Shown: positions 16,507-25,848, counted from the first letter of the stretch. The stretch: DNA of 32,390 bases from Brevundimonas sp. (GCA_004296955.1 SCVB01000027.1:1-32390), one strand, 5' to 3'. The notes: generated by a model from the letters alone, not told the origin. Made by a program: numbers and translations.

Positions 16507-17238
16507 CTATCGCAGCGTCTCCCACGCCAGCGCATGCACCCTGTCCTTGCCCAGCGCCGCGGCCATAGGCGGCTCTGCGAACAACCCCGCGATCGCCGGG
16601 TCCCTGACGTCCAGCCCGCCCGTGAACGCCCCGAACGCCGGCAGCACCACCCTCCGTCCGTCGGTCACGAAACAAGGCCGCCGCACACCTCGCCCATGCG
16701 CCGCGACCCGCGCCGCCGGGTGCAGGTGGCCGGCGATCTCGCCGGCCTGCACGCCGGGTTGCGGCTCATGGATCAGGCGCAGGGGGCCCAGCGCCATCGT
16801 CTCGATGACCTCGCCGACGAGGTCGTCCATGGCGCCGGCCAGGGCGGCGATGTCGTGGTTGCCCTCCAGCCAGATCCAGTCGCGGCCCGCGGCCAGCCGG
16901 TCCAGCCGCGCCTTGTCGTCCTGCGCCATCCGGCCCACCGAGGTCGCGTCATGGAAGCTGTCGCCCAGCAGCACCACCGCCGCCGGCTGCAACGCCTCGA
17001 TCTCGGCCTCCAGCCGGTCCAGCGTCGCCCGGCTGTCGTAGGGCGGCAGCATCTGGCCGCGGGCGGCGAAGGCCGAGCCCTTCTCGAGATGCAGGTCCGC
17101 CGCAATCAGGGTGCGATGGTTCAGCACCCACAGCGCCCCGGAACAGCGCAGCACGCAGGGCTCGCCCTCGATGGCGACGCGCAGGCCGCCGCTGGGGCAG
17201 CGGGCGGGGGACAGGGCCTGTCTGAGCGCGGCGTTCAT
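16507..17238 (-). CDS. pdeM: Ligase-associated DNA damage response endonuclease PdeM
   Basis: A 243-residue calcineurin-type metallophosphoesterase. The metal-binding motifs are AADLHLEKG (D48, H50), LGDSFHD (D93), EGNHD (N127, H128) and GHLHP (H171, H173). This order and the short length match PdeM, found with the bacterial Lhr-type helicase, an ATP-dependent ligase and an MBL-fold exonuclease in a repair gene set. Here only the helicase is adjacent (ATGA overlap). The expected role is nucleic acid processing in the cytoplasm; the physiological substrate is not established from sequence. Confidence 0.9.
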   Translation of the reverse strand: MNAALRQALSPARCPSGGLRVAIEGEPCVLRCSGALWVLNHRTLIAADLHLEKGSAFAARGQMLPPYDSRATLDRLEAEIEALQPAAVVLLGDSFHDATSVGRMAQDDKARLDRLAAGRDWIWLEGNHDIAALAGAMDDLVGEVIETMALGPLRLIHEPQPGVQAGEIAGHLHPAARVAAHGRGVRRPCFVTDGRRVVLPAFGAFTGGLDVRDPAIAGLFAEPPMAAALGKDRVHALAWETLR

Positions 17239-19763
17239 TGGGCGCCCGCCAGTTCCGGCGGCGCGTCGGCCATGACCTCGGCGATCAAATCCGCCTCGTC
17301 GAAACCATAGGCGCTGGCGTCGAGGATCATCTCCGCCGCCTGTCCCCCGCCGACCCGCTCGCGCCCGATCTGGACCAGCACCGGCACGCAGAAGGGCGAC
17401 GGCCGCTCCAGCGGCACATGTTTGATCTGGCCCTTGATCCGCGCCAGCAACTGCCCGAGCCGCGCCACGTCCAGCAGGCCCGCGGCCGCGTCGGCGCGGG
17501 CGGTCTTGAGCAGCAGGTGGTCGGGCTGGTGGCGGCGCAGCACGTCGTAGATCAGGTCCGTGGAGAAGGTCACCTGCCGCCCGGTCTTCTCATTGCCCGG
17601 CTGGCGCTTCTCGATCAGCCCCGAGATCAGGGCGCAATTGCGGAAGGTGCGCTTCATCATGAAGCTCTCGGCCAGCCAGCTCTCCAGATCGTCGCCCAGC
17701 ATGTCGGGCTCGAACAGGGCGCCCAGGTCCAGCCCGTCCATCGGCTTGATCGACCAGATGGCCAGCGAATAGTCGGTGCAGACGAAGCCCAGCGGTCCGA
17801 CCCCCAGCCGGTCCAGCCGCCGCGTCAGCAGCATGCACAGGGTCGCATGCGCCAGCCCGCCCTCGAACGGATAGGCGACGAGGAAATGGCGCGAGCCGCG
17901 CGGAAAGGTCTCGACCAGCAGTGTCCCGGCGTCGGGGATGACCGAGCGCGCCTCCTGCAGCTCCAGCCATTCCTGCACGTCGGGGGGCAGGACCCGCCAG
18001 TGGTCGCGGTCCTGGATCATGGCCCGGACCCGGTCGGCGAGCGAAGTGGACATGGGGAATTTCGACCCGCCCCAGGACGGGATCTTCGGGTCCTTGTCCT
18101 GCGCATGGGTGACCAGGGCGTCCATGCCGTTGATACCCTGGAAGGCCCAGACCTGGCCGGCGAAGACGAAGGTGTCGCCGGGCGACATCTGCTCGAAATA
18201 GTTCTCCTCGGCCTCGCCGACCTTGCGGCCGCCGATCAGCTGTTTCGAGGCGCCGCCGCGGCGCGAGGCGATGCGCACATTCAGGGTCGCGGCGGCCACG
18301 ATGGTCCCGACATTCATCCGGTGGCGCTGCGCCGTCTGGGCGTTGCGCACCTTCCACTTCCCGTCCTGCGTCCGCACGATCCGCGCGAACCGCTCATAGG
18401 TGCGCAGGGCGTAGCCGCCGGTGGCGACCAGATCGACCACCTCCTCGTACTGCTCATAGGTCAGGCCGCGATAGGGGCCGCAGCCGGTCACCTCCGCATA
18501 CAGATCATCCAGCGTGAACGGCTCGGAACAGGCGCAGCCCATGACGTGCTGGGCCAGGGTGTCAAGCGTGCCCGTATGCACCGGCTCCCAGTCGAAGGCG
18601 TTCTCGGCCACCGCCTCGCGCGCGGCCTGGCACTCCAGCATCTCGAACCGGCTGGCCGGCACCATCAGGGCGCGCGACGGCTCGTCGAGCCGGTGGTTGG
18701 CGCGGCCGATGCGCTGCACCAGCCGGCTCGCGCCCTTCGGGGCCGCAAGCTGAATCACCAGGTCGACGTCGCCCCAGTCGATGCCGAGGTCCAGGGTCGA
18801 GGTGCAGACCACGGCCCTGAGGTCGCCCCGCGCCATCGCCGCCTCGACCTTGCGCCGCTGCTCCGCCGCCAGCGAGCCGTGGTGCAGGGCGATCGGCAGG
18901 TCGTCGTCATTGATGGCCCACAGCGACTGGAACACGAACTCCGCCTGCCAGCGTGTATTGACGAAGATCAGGGTCATGCCCGAACGCTTCAGCGCCTCAT
19001 AGACCTCCGGGATGGCGTGCTGGCCCGTGTGGCCCGCCCAGGGAACGTGACCCTCGCTAACCAGCACATCCACCACCGGCGGCGCGCCGGGGTCGCCGCG
19101 GACGATGGTGACCGGAGCGTCCACGCCGGGCCTGAGCCAGTCCGCGATCATCCCCGGGTCGTCCACCGTCGCGCTCAGCGCCACCCGCCGCATGCCCGGC
19201 GCGAACTGCTGCAGCCGCCCCAGCCCCAGCGACAGCAAATCCCCCCGCTTGCCACTCCAGATCGCGTGCACCTCGTCCAGCACCACGCATTTCAGGTCGG
19301 CGAAATAGTCGCGCGCCCCGTCCCAGGCGCAGAACAGGGCCAGCTGTTCGGGCGTGGTCAGCAGGATGTCGGGCGGGTTCTCACGCTGCCGCTGCTTCTT
19401 GGACTGTTTGGTGTCGCCGGTGCGGCTCTCGACATGGATGTTCAGCCCGATCTCGCGGATCGGCGTCATCAGATTGCGCTCGACGTCAGTCGTCAGCGCC
19501 TTCAGCGGCGACAGATAGAGGGTGTGCACTCCGCTGCCCGGACCGAACGCGGGTCGCGGCCCACGCTCCGCCAGCTCGACCAGCGACGGCAGGAAGCCCG
19601 CCAGCGTCTTGCCGCCCCCTGTCGGCGCGACCAGCAGGGCGTGGGACCCGGCCTCGGCCGCCGCTATCATCTCCAGCTGGTGCCGTCGCGGCGACCAGCC
19701 GCGACGCGCGAACCAGTCGGCGAAGAGGGGCGCAAGCGTTGCGGGAGCGGGCGGCGGCGTCAC
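17235..19763 (-). CDS. Ligase-associated DNA damage response DEXH-box helicase (Lhr family)
   Basis: An 842-residue superfamily 2 helicase with a GTG start. Walker A is APTGGGKT (46-53), motif Ia YLSPLKALTTD, DEVH box (163-166), motif III LSATV, and motif VI QRIGRANHR. The C-terminus has the winged-helix/DUF4 region typical of the short Lhr form (about 800-850 residues rather than the 1400-1500 of full-length Lhr). Known Lhr proteins translocate 3' to 5' and unwind DNA or RNA-DNA hybrids. Translationally coupled to pdeM. The ligase and exonuclease partners are not in the window. Confidence 0.93.
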   Translation of the reverse strand: MTPPPAPATLAPLFADWFARRGWSPRRHQLEMIAAAEAGSHALLVAPTGGGKTLAGFLPSLVELAERGPRPAFGPGSGVHTLYLSPLKALTTDVERNLMTPIREIGLNIHVESRTGDTKQSKKQRQRENPPDILLTTPEQLALFCAWDGARDYFADLKCVVLDEVHAIWSGKRGDLLSLGLGRLQQFAPGMRRVALSATVDDPGMIADWLRPGVDAPVTIVRGDPGAPPVVDVLVSEGHVPWAGHTGQHAIPEVYEALKRSGMTLIFVNTRWQAEFVFQSLWAINDDDLPIALHHGSLAAEQRRKVEAAMARGDLRAVVCTSTLDLGIDWGDVDLVIQLAAPKGASRLVQRIGRANHRLDEPSRALMVPASRFEMLECQAAREAVAENAFDWEPVHTGTLDTLAQHVMGCACSEPFTLDDLYAEVTGCGPYRGLTYEQYEEVVDLVATGGYALRTYERFARIVRTQDGKWKVRNAQTAQRHRMNVGTIVAAATLNVRIASRRGGASKQLIGGRKVGEAEENYFEQMSPGDTFVFAGQVWAFQGINGMDALVTHAQDKDPKIPSWGGSKFPMSTSLADRVRAMIQDRDHWRVLPPDVQEWLELQEARSVIPDAGTLLVETFPRGSRHFLVAYPFEGGLAHATLCMLLTRRLDRLGVGPLGFVCTDYSLAIWSIKPMDGLDLGALFEPDMLGDDLESWLAESFMMKRTFRNCALISGLIEKRQPGNEKTGRQVTFSTDLIYDVLRRHQPDHLLLKTARADAAAGLLDVARLGQLLARIKGQIKHVPLERPSPFCVPVLVQIGRERVGGGQAAEMILDASAYGFDEADLIAEVMADAPPELAGAQ

Positions 19764-19821
19764 ATCGCGCCTATAGCATGTTCCCGTTCCGTTTCACGCG
19801 TCGAACCGCTATCTAGAGCCC

Positions 19822-22686
19822 GTGTCCCCCGACTCCCTCACATCCGCCGCAGCCCTGACCGGCGCCGAGCCCTGGCTGGCCCTGCCGCCGGCGCTGGCCA
19901 TTCCGCCGGGCGCGGGGGCGATCTGCGACAGCGACGGGGCGCGGAAGATCGGGCGCGGCGCGGCCGAGGGGGCCTTCACCACCGCCCCCGTCATGGTCGC
20001 CCACGCCAGCCTGACCGCCCGGCGGCTGGGGATCGCCCCGCCGCCGCGCTCGGCCGAGCTGCTGGACGTGCTGGAGCTGTTCGCCTTCGTCCGCCCCGCC
20101 CGTTTCTGCGCCCCCTCGCCCAGCGGGCTGGCCCTGGCCATGGGGATGAGCGAGCCGAAGGGGGCGGAGGCGCAGGCCGCGGCGCTGCGCAAGGCCGCCG
20201 ACGGACTGCTGAAGGAACTGGCCGACCCGGCCTATCCGGATCGCGAGGCCGCCTTCACCCTGGCCGAGACCCTGGGGCGCGCCGGCTGGAGCTGGGGGTG
20301 GCGGGTGCTGGGGGCGCTGCAGCATCAGCCGGTGCGCGAACGCAATCTGCGCGGCAGCGGGCTGGACGCCTGGTCGCGGCTGCCGGAATGGGAGGACGAG
20401 GCGCCGCGCGGCGAGGCCGGCTCGGCGCCGGTCGATTCCGAGAGCGCGCGGATCCGGCTGGAGAAACTGTTGCAGGCCTCTGGCCTCGACGAGACGCGGC
20501 CGACGCAGTCCGACTATGCCGCCGAGGCGGCGTTCGCCTTTTCGCCGCGCAATGAGGAGGGCCGGCCAAGAGTGCTGCTGGCCGAAGCGGGGACCGGGAC
20601 GGGCAAGACGCTGGGCTATCTGGCGCCGGCGTCGCTGTGGGCCGAGCGCAATTCGGGGGCGGCCTGGGTGTCGACCTACACCCGCGCCCTGCAGCGCCAG
20701 ATCGACCGCGAGAGCGCCGCCCTGTGGCCCGATCCGGTCGAGCGCAAGAAGAAGACCGTGGTGCGCAAGGGGCGGGAGAACTACCTGTGCCTGCTGAACC
20801 TGCAGGACATGGTGCAGGCGGCGCAGCTGGGCAACGGCGATCTGATCGGCATGGCCCTGGTCAGCCGCTGGGCCATGCACACGCGCGACGGCGACATGAC
20901 CGGAGGCGACTATCCGGGTTGGCTGCCGGGCCTGTTCGCGGTCGGGCCCAGCCATCAGGCCGGCGCCGCCAATCTGGTCGACCGGCGCGGCGAATGCGTC
21001 CACGCCGCCTGCCCCCATTACCGCACCTGTTTCGTCGAAAAGACGATCCGCGCGAGCCGTCGCGCCGATCTGGTGGTGGCCAACCACGCGCTGGTGATGA
21101 CCCAGGCGGCGTTCGACGGCGCGCGGTCGGCGCGCGGGCTGAAGCAGGACGGCGAGACGGCGGCGCTGAAGCGGATCGTCTTCGACGAGGGCCACCATCT
21201 GTTCGACGCGGCCGACAGCGCCTTTTCCGCCTGTCTGTCGGGGCAGGAGGCGGCCGAGCTGCGACGCTGGATCCGCGGGCCCGAGGGGCGCGGCCGGCGC
21301 GGGCGCGGGCTGGAGCAGCGACTGGGAGATCTGTGCGCGGACAATGAGGCGGCGACCAAGGCGCTGCAGGATGCGGTGCGGGCGGCGGCCCAGCTGCCCG
21401 GGGAGGGCGTCTCCGGCCGCATCGCCCCGGCCTCGGGCGAGGTCAATCCGGTCGGGCCGATCGAACGCTTCCTGCTGGCCGCCCTCGAACAGCTTCGGGC
21501 GCGGACATCCGAGAACGCGTCCGGCAGCGGCGTCGAGTTCGGCATGGAGTGTTCGCTGCGCCCCGTCACCGAGCCGGTGCTGGAGGCCGCGCGCGAGGCC
21601 GCCCAGGCGCTGGCCGCGGTCGAGGCGCCTCTACTGGCCCTGTCGCGACATCTGGAGGACATCCTCGACGACGAGGCCGCCGATCTCGACGGCGCTTCGC
21701 GGGCCCGGATCGAGGGCGCCCTGCGCGGTCTCGACCGTCGGGCCCGCATGACCCTGCCCGGCTGGCGCTCCATGCTGGCGGCGCTGGAGGTCTCGTCCGA
21801 CGAGCCCGATCCCGACTTCCTCGACTGGCTGTCCGCAGAGGCCGCCTTCGGCCGGATCATGGACGTGGCCCTGCGCCGCCACTGGATCGACCCGACCGTG
21901 CCGCTGGAGGCCGCGGTGATCATGCCGGCCCACGGCGTGCTGGTGACCAGCGCCACCCTGTCCGATCCGAACGCGGACGATCCGTTCGACATGGCCCGGC
22001 TGCGCACCGGCTCGGCGCGGCTGATCGAACCCGCGCGGACGTTGAAGGTCGAAAGCCCGTTCGACTATGCCGCCAACGCCCGGGTCATCGTCGTCAACGA
22101 CCTCGTCAAGGACGACACGCGCCAGACCGCGGCGGCCATGCGCGAACTGTTCCTCGCGGCCGGCGGGGGAGGCCTCGGCCTGTTCACCGCCATCCGCCGG
22201 CTGAAGGCGGTCTATGAGCGCCTCGGTCCCGATCTGGCGAAACAGGGCATCCCCCTCTACGCCCAGCACGTCGATCCATTGGAAGTGGGCGCGCTGGTCG
22301 ACGTCTTCCGCGCCGAACAGGACTCCTGCCTGCTGGGCACGGACGCGGTGCGGGACGGGGTCGACGTGCCGGGCCGTAGCCTGCGCATCCTCGCCTTCGA
22401 CCGCGTGCCCTGGCCGCGCCCCGACCTGCTGCACAAGGCGCGCCGCCTGCGCTTCGGCGGCGAGGGCGCCGGCGGCCGCAATTTCGACGACGCCCTTGCC
22501 CGCGCCAAAATGGCCCAGGCCTTCGGCCGGCTGATCCGCCGCGCCGACGACAAGGGCGTCTTCGTCATGCTCGACGCCGCCGCCCCCACCCGGCTGTTCG
22601 CCAGTCTTCCGCCCGGGACCGAGGTCCAGCGCATGGGCCTGGCGGAGGCGGTCGAACAGGTTGGCGCATTTCTCAAGGCGGACTAG
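19822..22686 (+). CDS. DinG/XPD-family ATP-dependent DNA helicase with iron-sulfur cysteines
   Basis: A 954-residue helicase with a GTG start. Walker A is EAGTGTGKT (about 255-263). Four candidate Fe-S ligands are C323 (YLCLLN), C392, C397 and C403 (GECVHAACPHYRTC). The DEGH box is VFDEGHHLFD (455-458). SATLSDPN is motif III-like, GTDAVRDGVDVPG is motif V and QAFGRLIRR is motif VI. The N-terminal 245 residues are a family-specific extension without a clear nuclease signature. Known DinG/XPD enzymes unwind 5' to 3' and resolve R-loops and G-quadruplexes. Divergent from the lhr-like gene, with start codons 58 bases apart. Confidence 0.92.
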   Translation: MSPDSLTSAAALTGAEPWLALPPALAIPPGAGAICDSDGARKIGRGAAEGAFTTAPVMVAHASLTARRLGIAPPPRSAELLDVLELFAFVRPARFCAPSPSGLALAMGMSEPKGAEAQAAALRKAADGLLKELADPAYPDREAAFTLAETLGRAGWSWGWRVLGALQHQPVRERNLRGSGLDAWSRLPEWEDEAPRGEAGSAPVDSESARIRLEKLLQASGLDETRPTQSDYAAEAAFAFSPRNEEGRPRVLLAEAGTGTGKTLGYLAPASLWAERNSGAAWVSTYTRALQRQIDRESAALWPDPVERKKKTVVRKGRENYLCLLNLQDMVQAAQLGNGDLIGMALVSRWAMHTRDGDMTGGDYPGWLPGLFAVGPSHQAGAANLVDRRGECVHAACPHYRTCFVEKTIRASRRADLVVANHALVMTQAAFDGARSARGLKQDGETAALKRIVFDEGHHLFDAADSAFSACLSGQEAAELRRWIRGPEGRGRRGRGLEQRLGDLCADNEAATKALQDAVRAAAQLPGEGVSGRIAPASGEVNPVGPIERFLLAALEQLRARTSENASGSGVEFGMECSLRPVTEPVLEAAREAAQALAAVEAPLLALSRHLEDILDDEAADLDGASRARIEGALRGLDRRARMTLPGWRSMLAALEVSSDEPDPDFLDWLSAEAAFGRIMDVALRRHWIDPTVPLEAAVIMPAHGVLVTSATLSDPNADDPFDMARLRTGSARLIEPARTLKVESPFDYAANARVIVVNDLVKDDTRQTAAAMRELFLAAGGGGLGLFTAIRRLKAVYERLGPDLAKQGIPLYAQHVDPLEVGALVDVFRAEQDSCLLGTDAVRDGVDVPGRSLRILAFDRVPWPRPDLLHKARRLRFGGEGAGGRNFDDALARAKMAQAFGRLIRRADDKGVFVMLDAAAPTRLFASLPPGTEVQRMGLAEAVEQVGAFLKAD

Positions 22687-22697
22687 ACGGGGCCTCA

Positions 22698-23738
22698 ATG
22701 ACCGACAGCACCCCCCGCCATCCCCGCCGCGGCCTCGCCGTTCCCTTCGTCATCGTCGGCCTGGCGCTGGCCGCCTGGACCGGCTGGTGGTTCTGGCTCA
22801 CGGACCAGGTCGAGACCCGGCTGACGGCCCAGGTCGAGGCGCTTCGGCAGGACGGCTGGACCATCACCCATGCGCCGGTGACCACGACCGGCTGGCCGTT
22901 CCGGACCCGGGTGTCGATGCCTCAGGCGGTGATCCTCGCCCCGTCCGGCCACGGCGTCGCCGCGCCTGAACTCGTCGCCGAGGCCAGCAGCTGGAATCCG
23001 GATCACTGGGTGGTCGTCGCGCCCGACGGCCTGACCCTGACCCGGGCGGACAAGGGCCGGATCGCCGTCGGCGGCGACGGTCTGCGTTTCAGCATCAGCC
23101 ATCTGCGCGACCGCTTCCCCGACCTGCGGGCGGAGATGATCCGCCCCACCTTCACGGCGCTGGAGGGCGCCGAGCCCTTCCCCATCGCCTCGGCCGAACA
23201 GATCCAGCTGGAGACCCGGCCGCACAGGACCGACGGCGCGGCGTCGACCGACGAACTGGACGTCCTGTTCCGCCTCGTCGACGCGCGCGGCCGCCCGGGC
23301 GGCCCCGTCGAGGGCGCCACGCGTCAGGGACGGCTCAGCGCCGACGTCGAGGCGACCATCGTCGGCGCCAGCCGCCTGCGGGGCATGGACTCGGCCGGGG
23401 TCTTCTCCGCCTGGACGGCGGCGGGCGGACGGTTCGTCGGCGTTCGCGGCCGGCTGAAGGCCGGAGACAGCACCGCCCTGATCTCCAGCGACCGCCTGTC
23501 CGCCGGCCCAGACGGACGGCTGCAGGGATCGTTGGCCGTCCGGGCCGAAAGGCCTATGGCCGCCATTGCCGGCCTGGCCGGATCGCGGTCCGGGGCGGTC
23601 AACCGCGCGGGGGCGGCGGGCGCGGCGGCGGCCACGGCGGCCACCGGCGAGCGCCCGGTGGATCTGGTGATCCAGTTCCGCGACGGCCGCACCTGGCTGG
23701 GACCCTTCGCCCTGGCGCCGGCGCCGCGGCTGTTCTGA
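22698..23738 (+). CDS. DUF2125-family envelope protein
   Basis: A 346-residue protein with an N-terminal membrane segment (about 12-34). The DUF2125 hallmark DGWTITHAPVTTTGWPFRT follows. The body has repeated beta-strand stretches, as in large periplasmic DUF2125/AsmA-like folds, and an Ala/Gly-rich low-complexity patch near residue 295-315. Function is unknown in the family; a periplasmic, inner-membrane-anchored location is inferred. It lies 11 bases after the helicase gene and overlaps the next gene (TGATG). In alphaproteobacteria this family is often beside aromatic or histidine amino acid genes, as here. Confidence 0.82.
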   Translation: MTDSTPRHPRRGLAVPFVIVGLALAAWTGWWFWLTDQVETRLTAQVEALRQDGWTITHAPVTTTGWPFRTRVSMPQAVILAPSGHGVAAPELVAEASSWNPDHWVVVAPDGLTLTRADKGRIAVGGDGLRFSISHLRDRFPDLRAEMIRPTFTALEGAEPFPIASAEQIQLETRPHRTDGAASTDELDVLFRLVDARGRPGGPVEGATRQGRLSADVEATIVGASRLRGMDSAGVFSAWTAAGGRFVGVRGRLKAGDSTALISSDRLSAGPDGRLQGSLAVRAERPMAAIAGLAGSRSGAVNRAGAAGAAAATAATGERPVDLVIQFRDGRTWLGPFALAPAPRLF

Positions 23739-24421
23739 TGCTGGTCGAACCGGAGGCCGACGCGGAGCGCCTGACGCTGGACCGGGCCGTGGCCGAGGCC
23801 GTGCGCGTGCGCCTCGCCGCCGGTCCCCGCCCCACGCCCGACGCCGACGCCATCGCCCTGCGCGATCTGCTCGCCGACCTGACCCCGGCCGCCGCCGCCG
23901 CCGTGCGCGCGGTGCTGGGGCGGATCGACGCGGCGGGCGGCGCGGCGCTGGTCGTCTGGGGCGCCGCCAGCCAGACCCTGGCGGCCGACCGCTTCGGCCT
24001 GACCGCCCGTACGGCCGCCGAGCCGGAACAGGCCTTGGCCGCCGTGCGCGACGGATCGCGCGCCCTGCTCGATCTGACCCCGGGCAAGGCCTGGTGGGGC
24101 CGGTTGCTGGCCGAGCCGGCGCTGCGGATCGTCGCCGCCCTGCCCGACGGCCGCCTCGGCCTGCCCCGCAGCCTCATGGTCCAGCGCGCGGAGCCGGGGC
24201 CGACCGGCGACGACCGCACGTTCTGGGCCACCGACAGCCAGGCTCCCGACGCCCGCATTGTCGGGATTCTCGCCGCCGCCGGCCTGGCCGCCAGTCCGCT
24301 GATCGCGGCGGGCGGCTTGAAGCTGTTCATGCTCGCGGGCTATGTGCAGGCCGAGGACGGGCGGCTTTCATCCGCGCCCGGCAGCCTGTCCGGCGTCATC
24401 GGCGCCGCCCCCCAGTTCTGA
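23738..24421 (+). CDS. Hypothetical protein, possibly chorismate-mutase-related
   Basis: A 227-residue soluble protein, Ala-rich, without signal peptide or membrane span. The central block resembles the C-terminal portion of alphaproteobacterial proteins annotated as chorismate mutase: VWGAASQTLAADRFG, ALAAVRDGSRALLDL, then WWGRLLAEPALRIVAALPD. The N-terminal AroQ helix with its catalytic Arg/Lys residues is not clearly present, so catalytic activity is doubtful. The C-terminal RTFWATDSQAPDARIVGIL is reminiscent of ACT or dehydratase-like regulatory folds. Position between DUF2125 and hisC, an aromatic aminotransferase relative, supports an aromatic amino acid link. The assignment is tentative. 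Confidence 0.5.
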   Translation: MLVEPEADAERLTLDRAVAEAVRVRLAAGPRPTPDADAIALRDLLADLTPAAAAAVRAVLGRIDAAGGAALVVWGAASQTLAADRFGLTARTAAEPEQALAAVRDGSRALLDLTPGKAWWGRLLAEPALRIVAALPDGRLGLPRSLMVQRAEPGPTGDDRTFWATDSQAPDARIVGILAAAGLAASPLIAAGGLKLFMLAGYVQAEDGRLSSAPGSLSGVIGAAPQF

Positions 24422-24437
24422 CTTCGAGGATCGCCCC

Positions 24438-25544
24438 ATGACCGACGCGCCCCAAGCCGTCCCGACTCCCAAACCCGGCATCCTCGACATCGCCCCCTAT
24501 GTCGGCGGCAAGTCGCGCATCGAGGGCGTGGCCGAGCCCATGAAGCTGTCGTCCAACGAGAATGCGCTCGGCGCCGGAGAGAAGGCGCGCGAGGCCTACG
24601 CCGCCGCGGCCGGACATATCCACATGTATCCCGATGGCCGGGCCGCCAGGCTGCGCGACGCCGTCGCCGAACACCATGGTCTGGAGCCCGAACGGCTGAT
24701 CTTCGGCAATGGCTCGGACGAGGTCTTCGCCCTGCTGAACCAGTGCTACCTGACGCCCGGCGACAATATCGTCACCGGTCAGTACGGCTTCCTCGCCTAC
24801 CGGATCTCGGCCAAGGCCAACCAGGCCGAGGTCAAGCTGGCCCCCGAACCGGGCTTCAAGGCCGAGGTCGACGCCATCCTGGAACAGGTCGATGAGCGTA
24901 CGAAGCTGGTCTACATCTCCAGCCCGTCGAACCCGACCGGCAGCTACAACACCGCGGAAGAGACGCGCCGCCTGCATCAGGCGCTGCCGCCGCACGTGCT
25001 GCTGGTTATCGACGAGGCCTATGCCGAATTCGTCGCCGAGCCGGACTGGGAGACCAGCTTCCCCCTCGCCCGCGACAGCGACAACATCGTCGTCACCCGC
25101 ACCTTCTCCAAGATCCACGGCCTCGGCGGCCTGCGCATCGGCTTCGGCTATGCGCCGCTGAAGGTGGCCGAGGCGGTCGACCGCATCCGCCTGCCGTTCA
25201 ACGTCTCGGTCCCCGGCCTCGAGGCCGCCGTCGCCGCCCTCGGCGACGAGGCGCATCAGAAGGCCTCGCGCGAGCTCGTCCACGCCTGGCGGCCGCGCCT
25301 GACCCAGGCCATCAAGGGCTTCGGCTTCGACGTCTTCCCCTCGGCCGGGAATTTCGTCCTCGTCCGCTTCCCGGACGAGACGCGCAACGCCGCGGCGGCC
25401 AATGACTATCTGAATTCGAAGGGCATCATCGTCCGCCCCGTCGGCGGCTACGGCCTGCCCGACTGCCTGCGCATCACCGTCGGCACGGAAGACCAGAACC
25501 GGGCGGTGATCGACGCGCTGAGCGAGTTCGCGGCCCAGGCGTAG
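24438..25544 (+). CDS. hisC: Histidinol-phosphate / aromatic aminotransferase
   Basis: A 368-residue fold-type I PLP aminotransferase starting at the ATG at 24438, preceded by GAGGAT. Motifs are KLSSNEN (36-42), FGNGSDE, SPSNPTG (162-168), DEAYAEF (192-198), the Schiff-base lysine in TFSKIHGLGGLRIG (K225), and the C-terminal GLPDCLRITVGT. Converts imidazole-acetol phosphate and glutamate to histidinol phosphate; in alphaproteobacteria HisC paralogues can also transaminate phenylpyruvate. Which substrate dominates is not readable here. It ends directly against the convergent small cysteine-rich gene (TAG then TCA). Confidence 0.93.
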   Translation: MTDAPQAVPTPKPGILDIAPYVGGKSRIEGVAEPMKLSSNENALGAGEKAREAYAAAAGHIHMYPDGRAARLRDAVAEHHGLEPERLIFGNGSDEVFALLNQCYLTPGDNIVTGQYGFLAYRISAKANQAEVKLAPEPGFKAEVDAILEQVDERTKLVYISSPSNPTGSYNTAEETRRLHQALPPHVLLVIDEAYAEFVAEPDWETSFPLARDSDNIVVTRTFSKIHGLGGLRIGFGYAPLKVAEAVDRIRLPFNVSVPGLEAAVAALGDEAHQKASRELVHAWRPRLTQAIKGFGFDVFPSAGNFVLVRFPDETRNAAAANDYLNSKGIIVRPVGGYGLPDCLRITVGTEDQNRAVIDALSEFAAQA

Positions 25545-25757
25545 TCAGCCGACGTAGCCGCAGCGCTCCGCGGCGCACTGCAGATAGCACTGCGTCCAGG
25601 CCGGCCCGCCGCCGGGATGGATGATGTAGCACCGCATCTGGCACTCCATATAGCAGACGTCGTTGCGCTGGATCGGGGCGGTCGGCGTCTGGGCGGACGA
25701 GGCGGCGGCCAGGAAGAGGCCGGCGGTCAGGGCGGCGGTGCTGAACAGTCTGCGCAT
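25545..25757 (-). CDS. Small secreted protein with duplicated CYxxC / twin CX3C motif
   Basis: A 70-residue precursor starting at the ATG at 25757. The signal peptide MRRLFSTAALTAGLFLAAASSA ends near residue 22. The mature peptide of about 48 residues has six Cys: CYMECQMRC (35, 39, 43) and CYLQCAAERC (57, 61, 66). Each half has a CX3C helix-type pair, like a helix hairpin stapled by two disulfides plus one more pair. The linker is PGGGPAW. I do not recognise a family. Periplasmic oxidation is expected. It lies downstream of the TIGR02186 gene on the same strand with a 91-base gap. Confidence 0.72.
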   Translation of the reverse strand: MRRLFSTAALTAGLFLAAASSAQTPTAPIQRNDVCYMECQMRCYIIHPGGGPAWTQCYLQCAAERCGYVG

Positions 25758-25848
25758 TCTGAAAACCCTCCATGCTTCGCCATAAGCGTGGCGGTCGCGG
25801 ACGGGTTCCAGGGCAAGGTGGTTAGCGGGCGGGCAACCATGCGGCCGC

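Noticed and set aside
17238-20555. 1105-residue open frame on the plus strand
   Set aside because: Antisense to the well-supported Lhr-type helicase; Arg/Gly/Pro/His-rich translation typical of high-GC shadow frames, with no domain motif.
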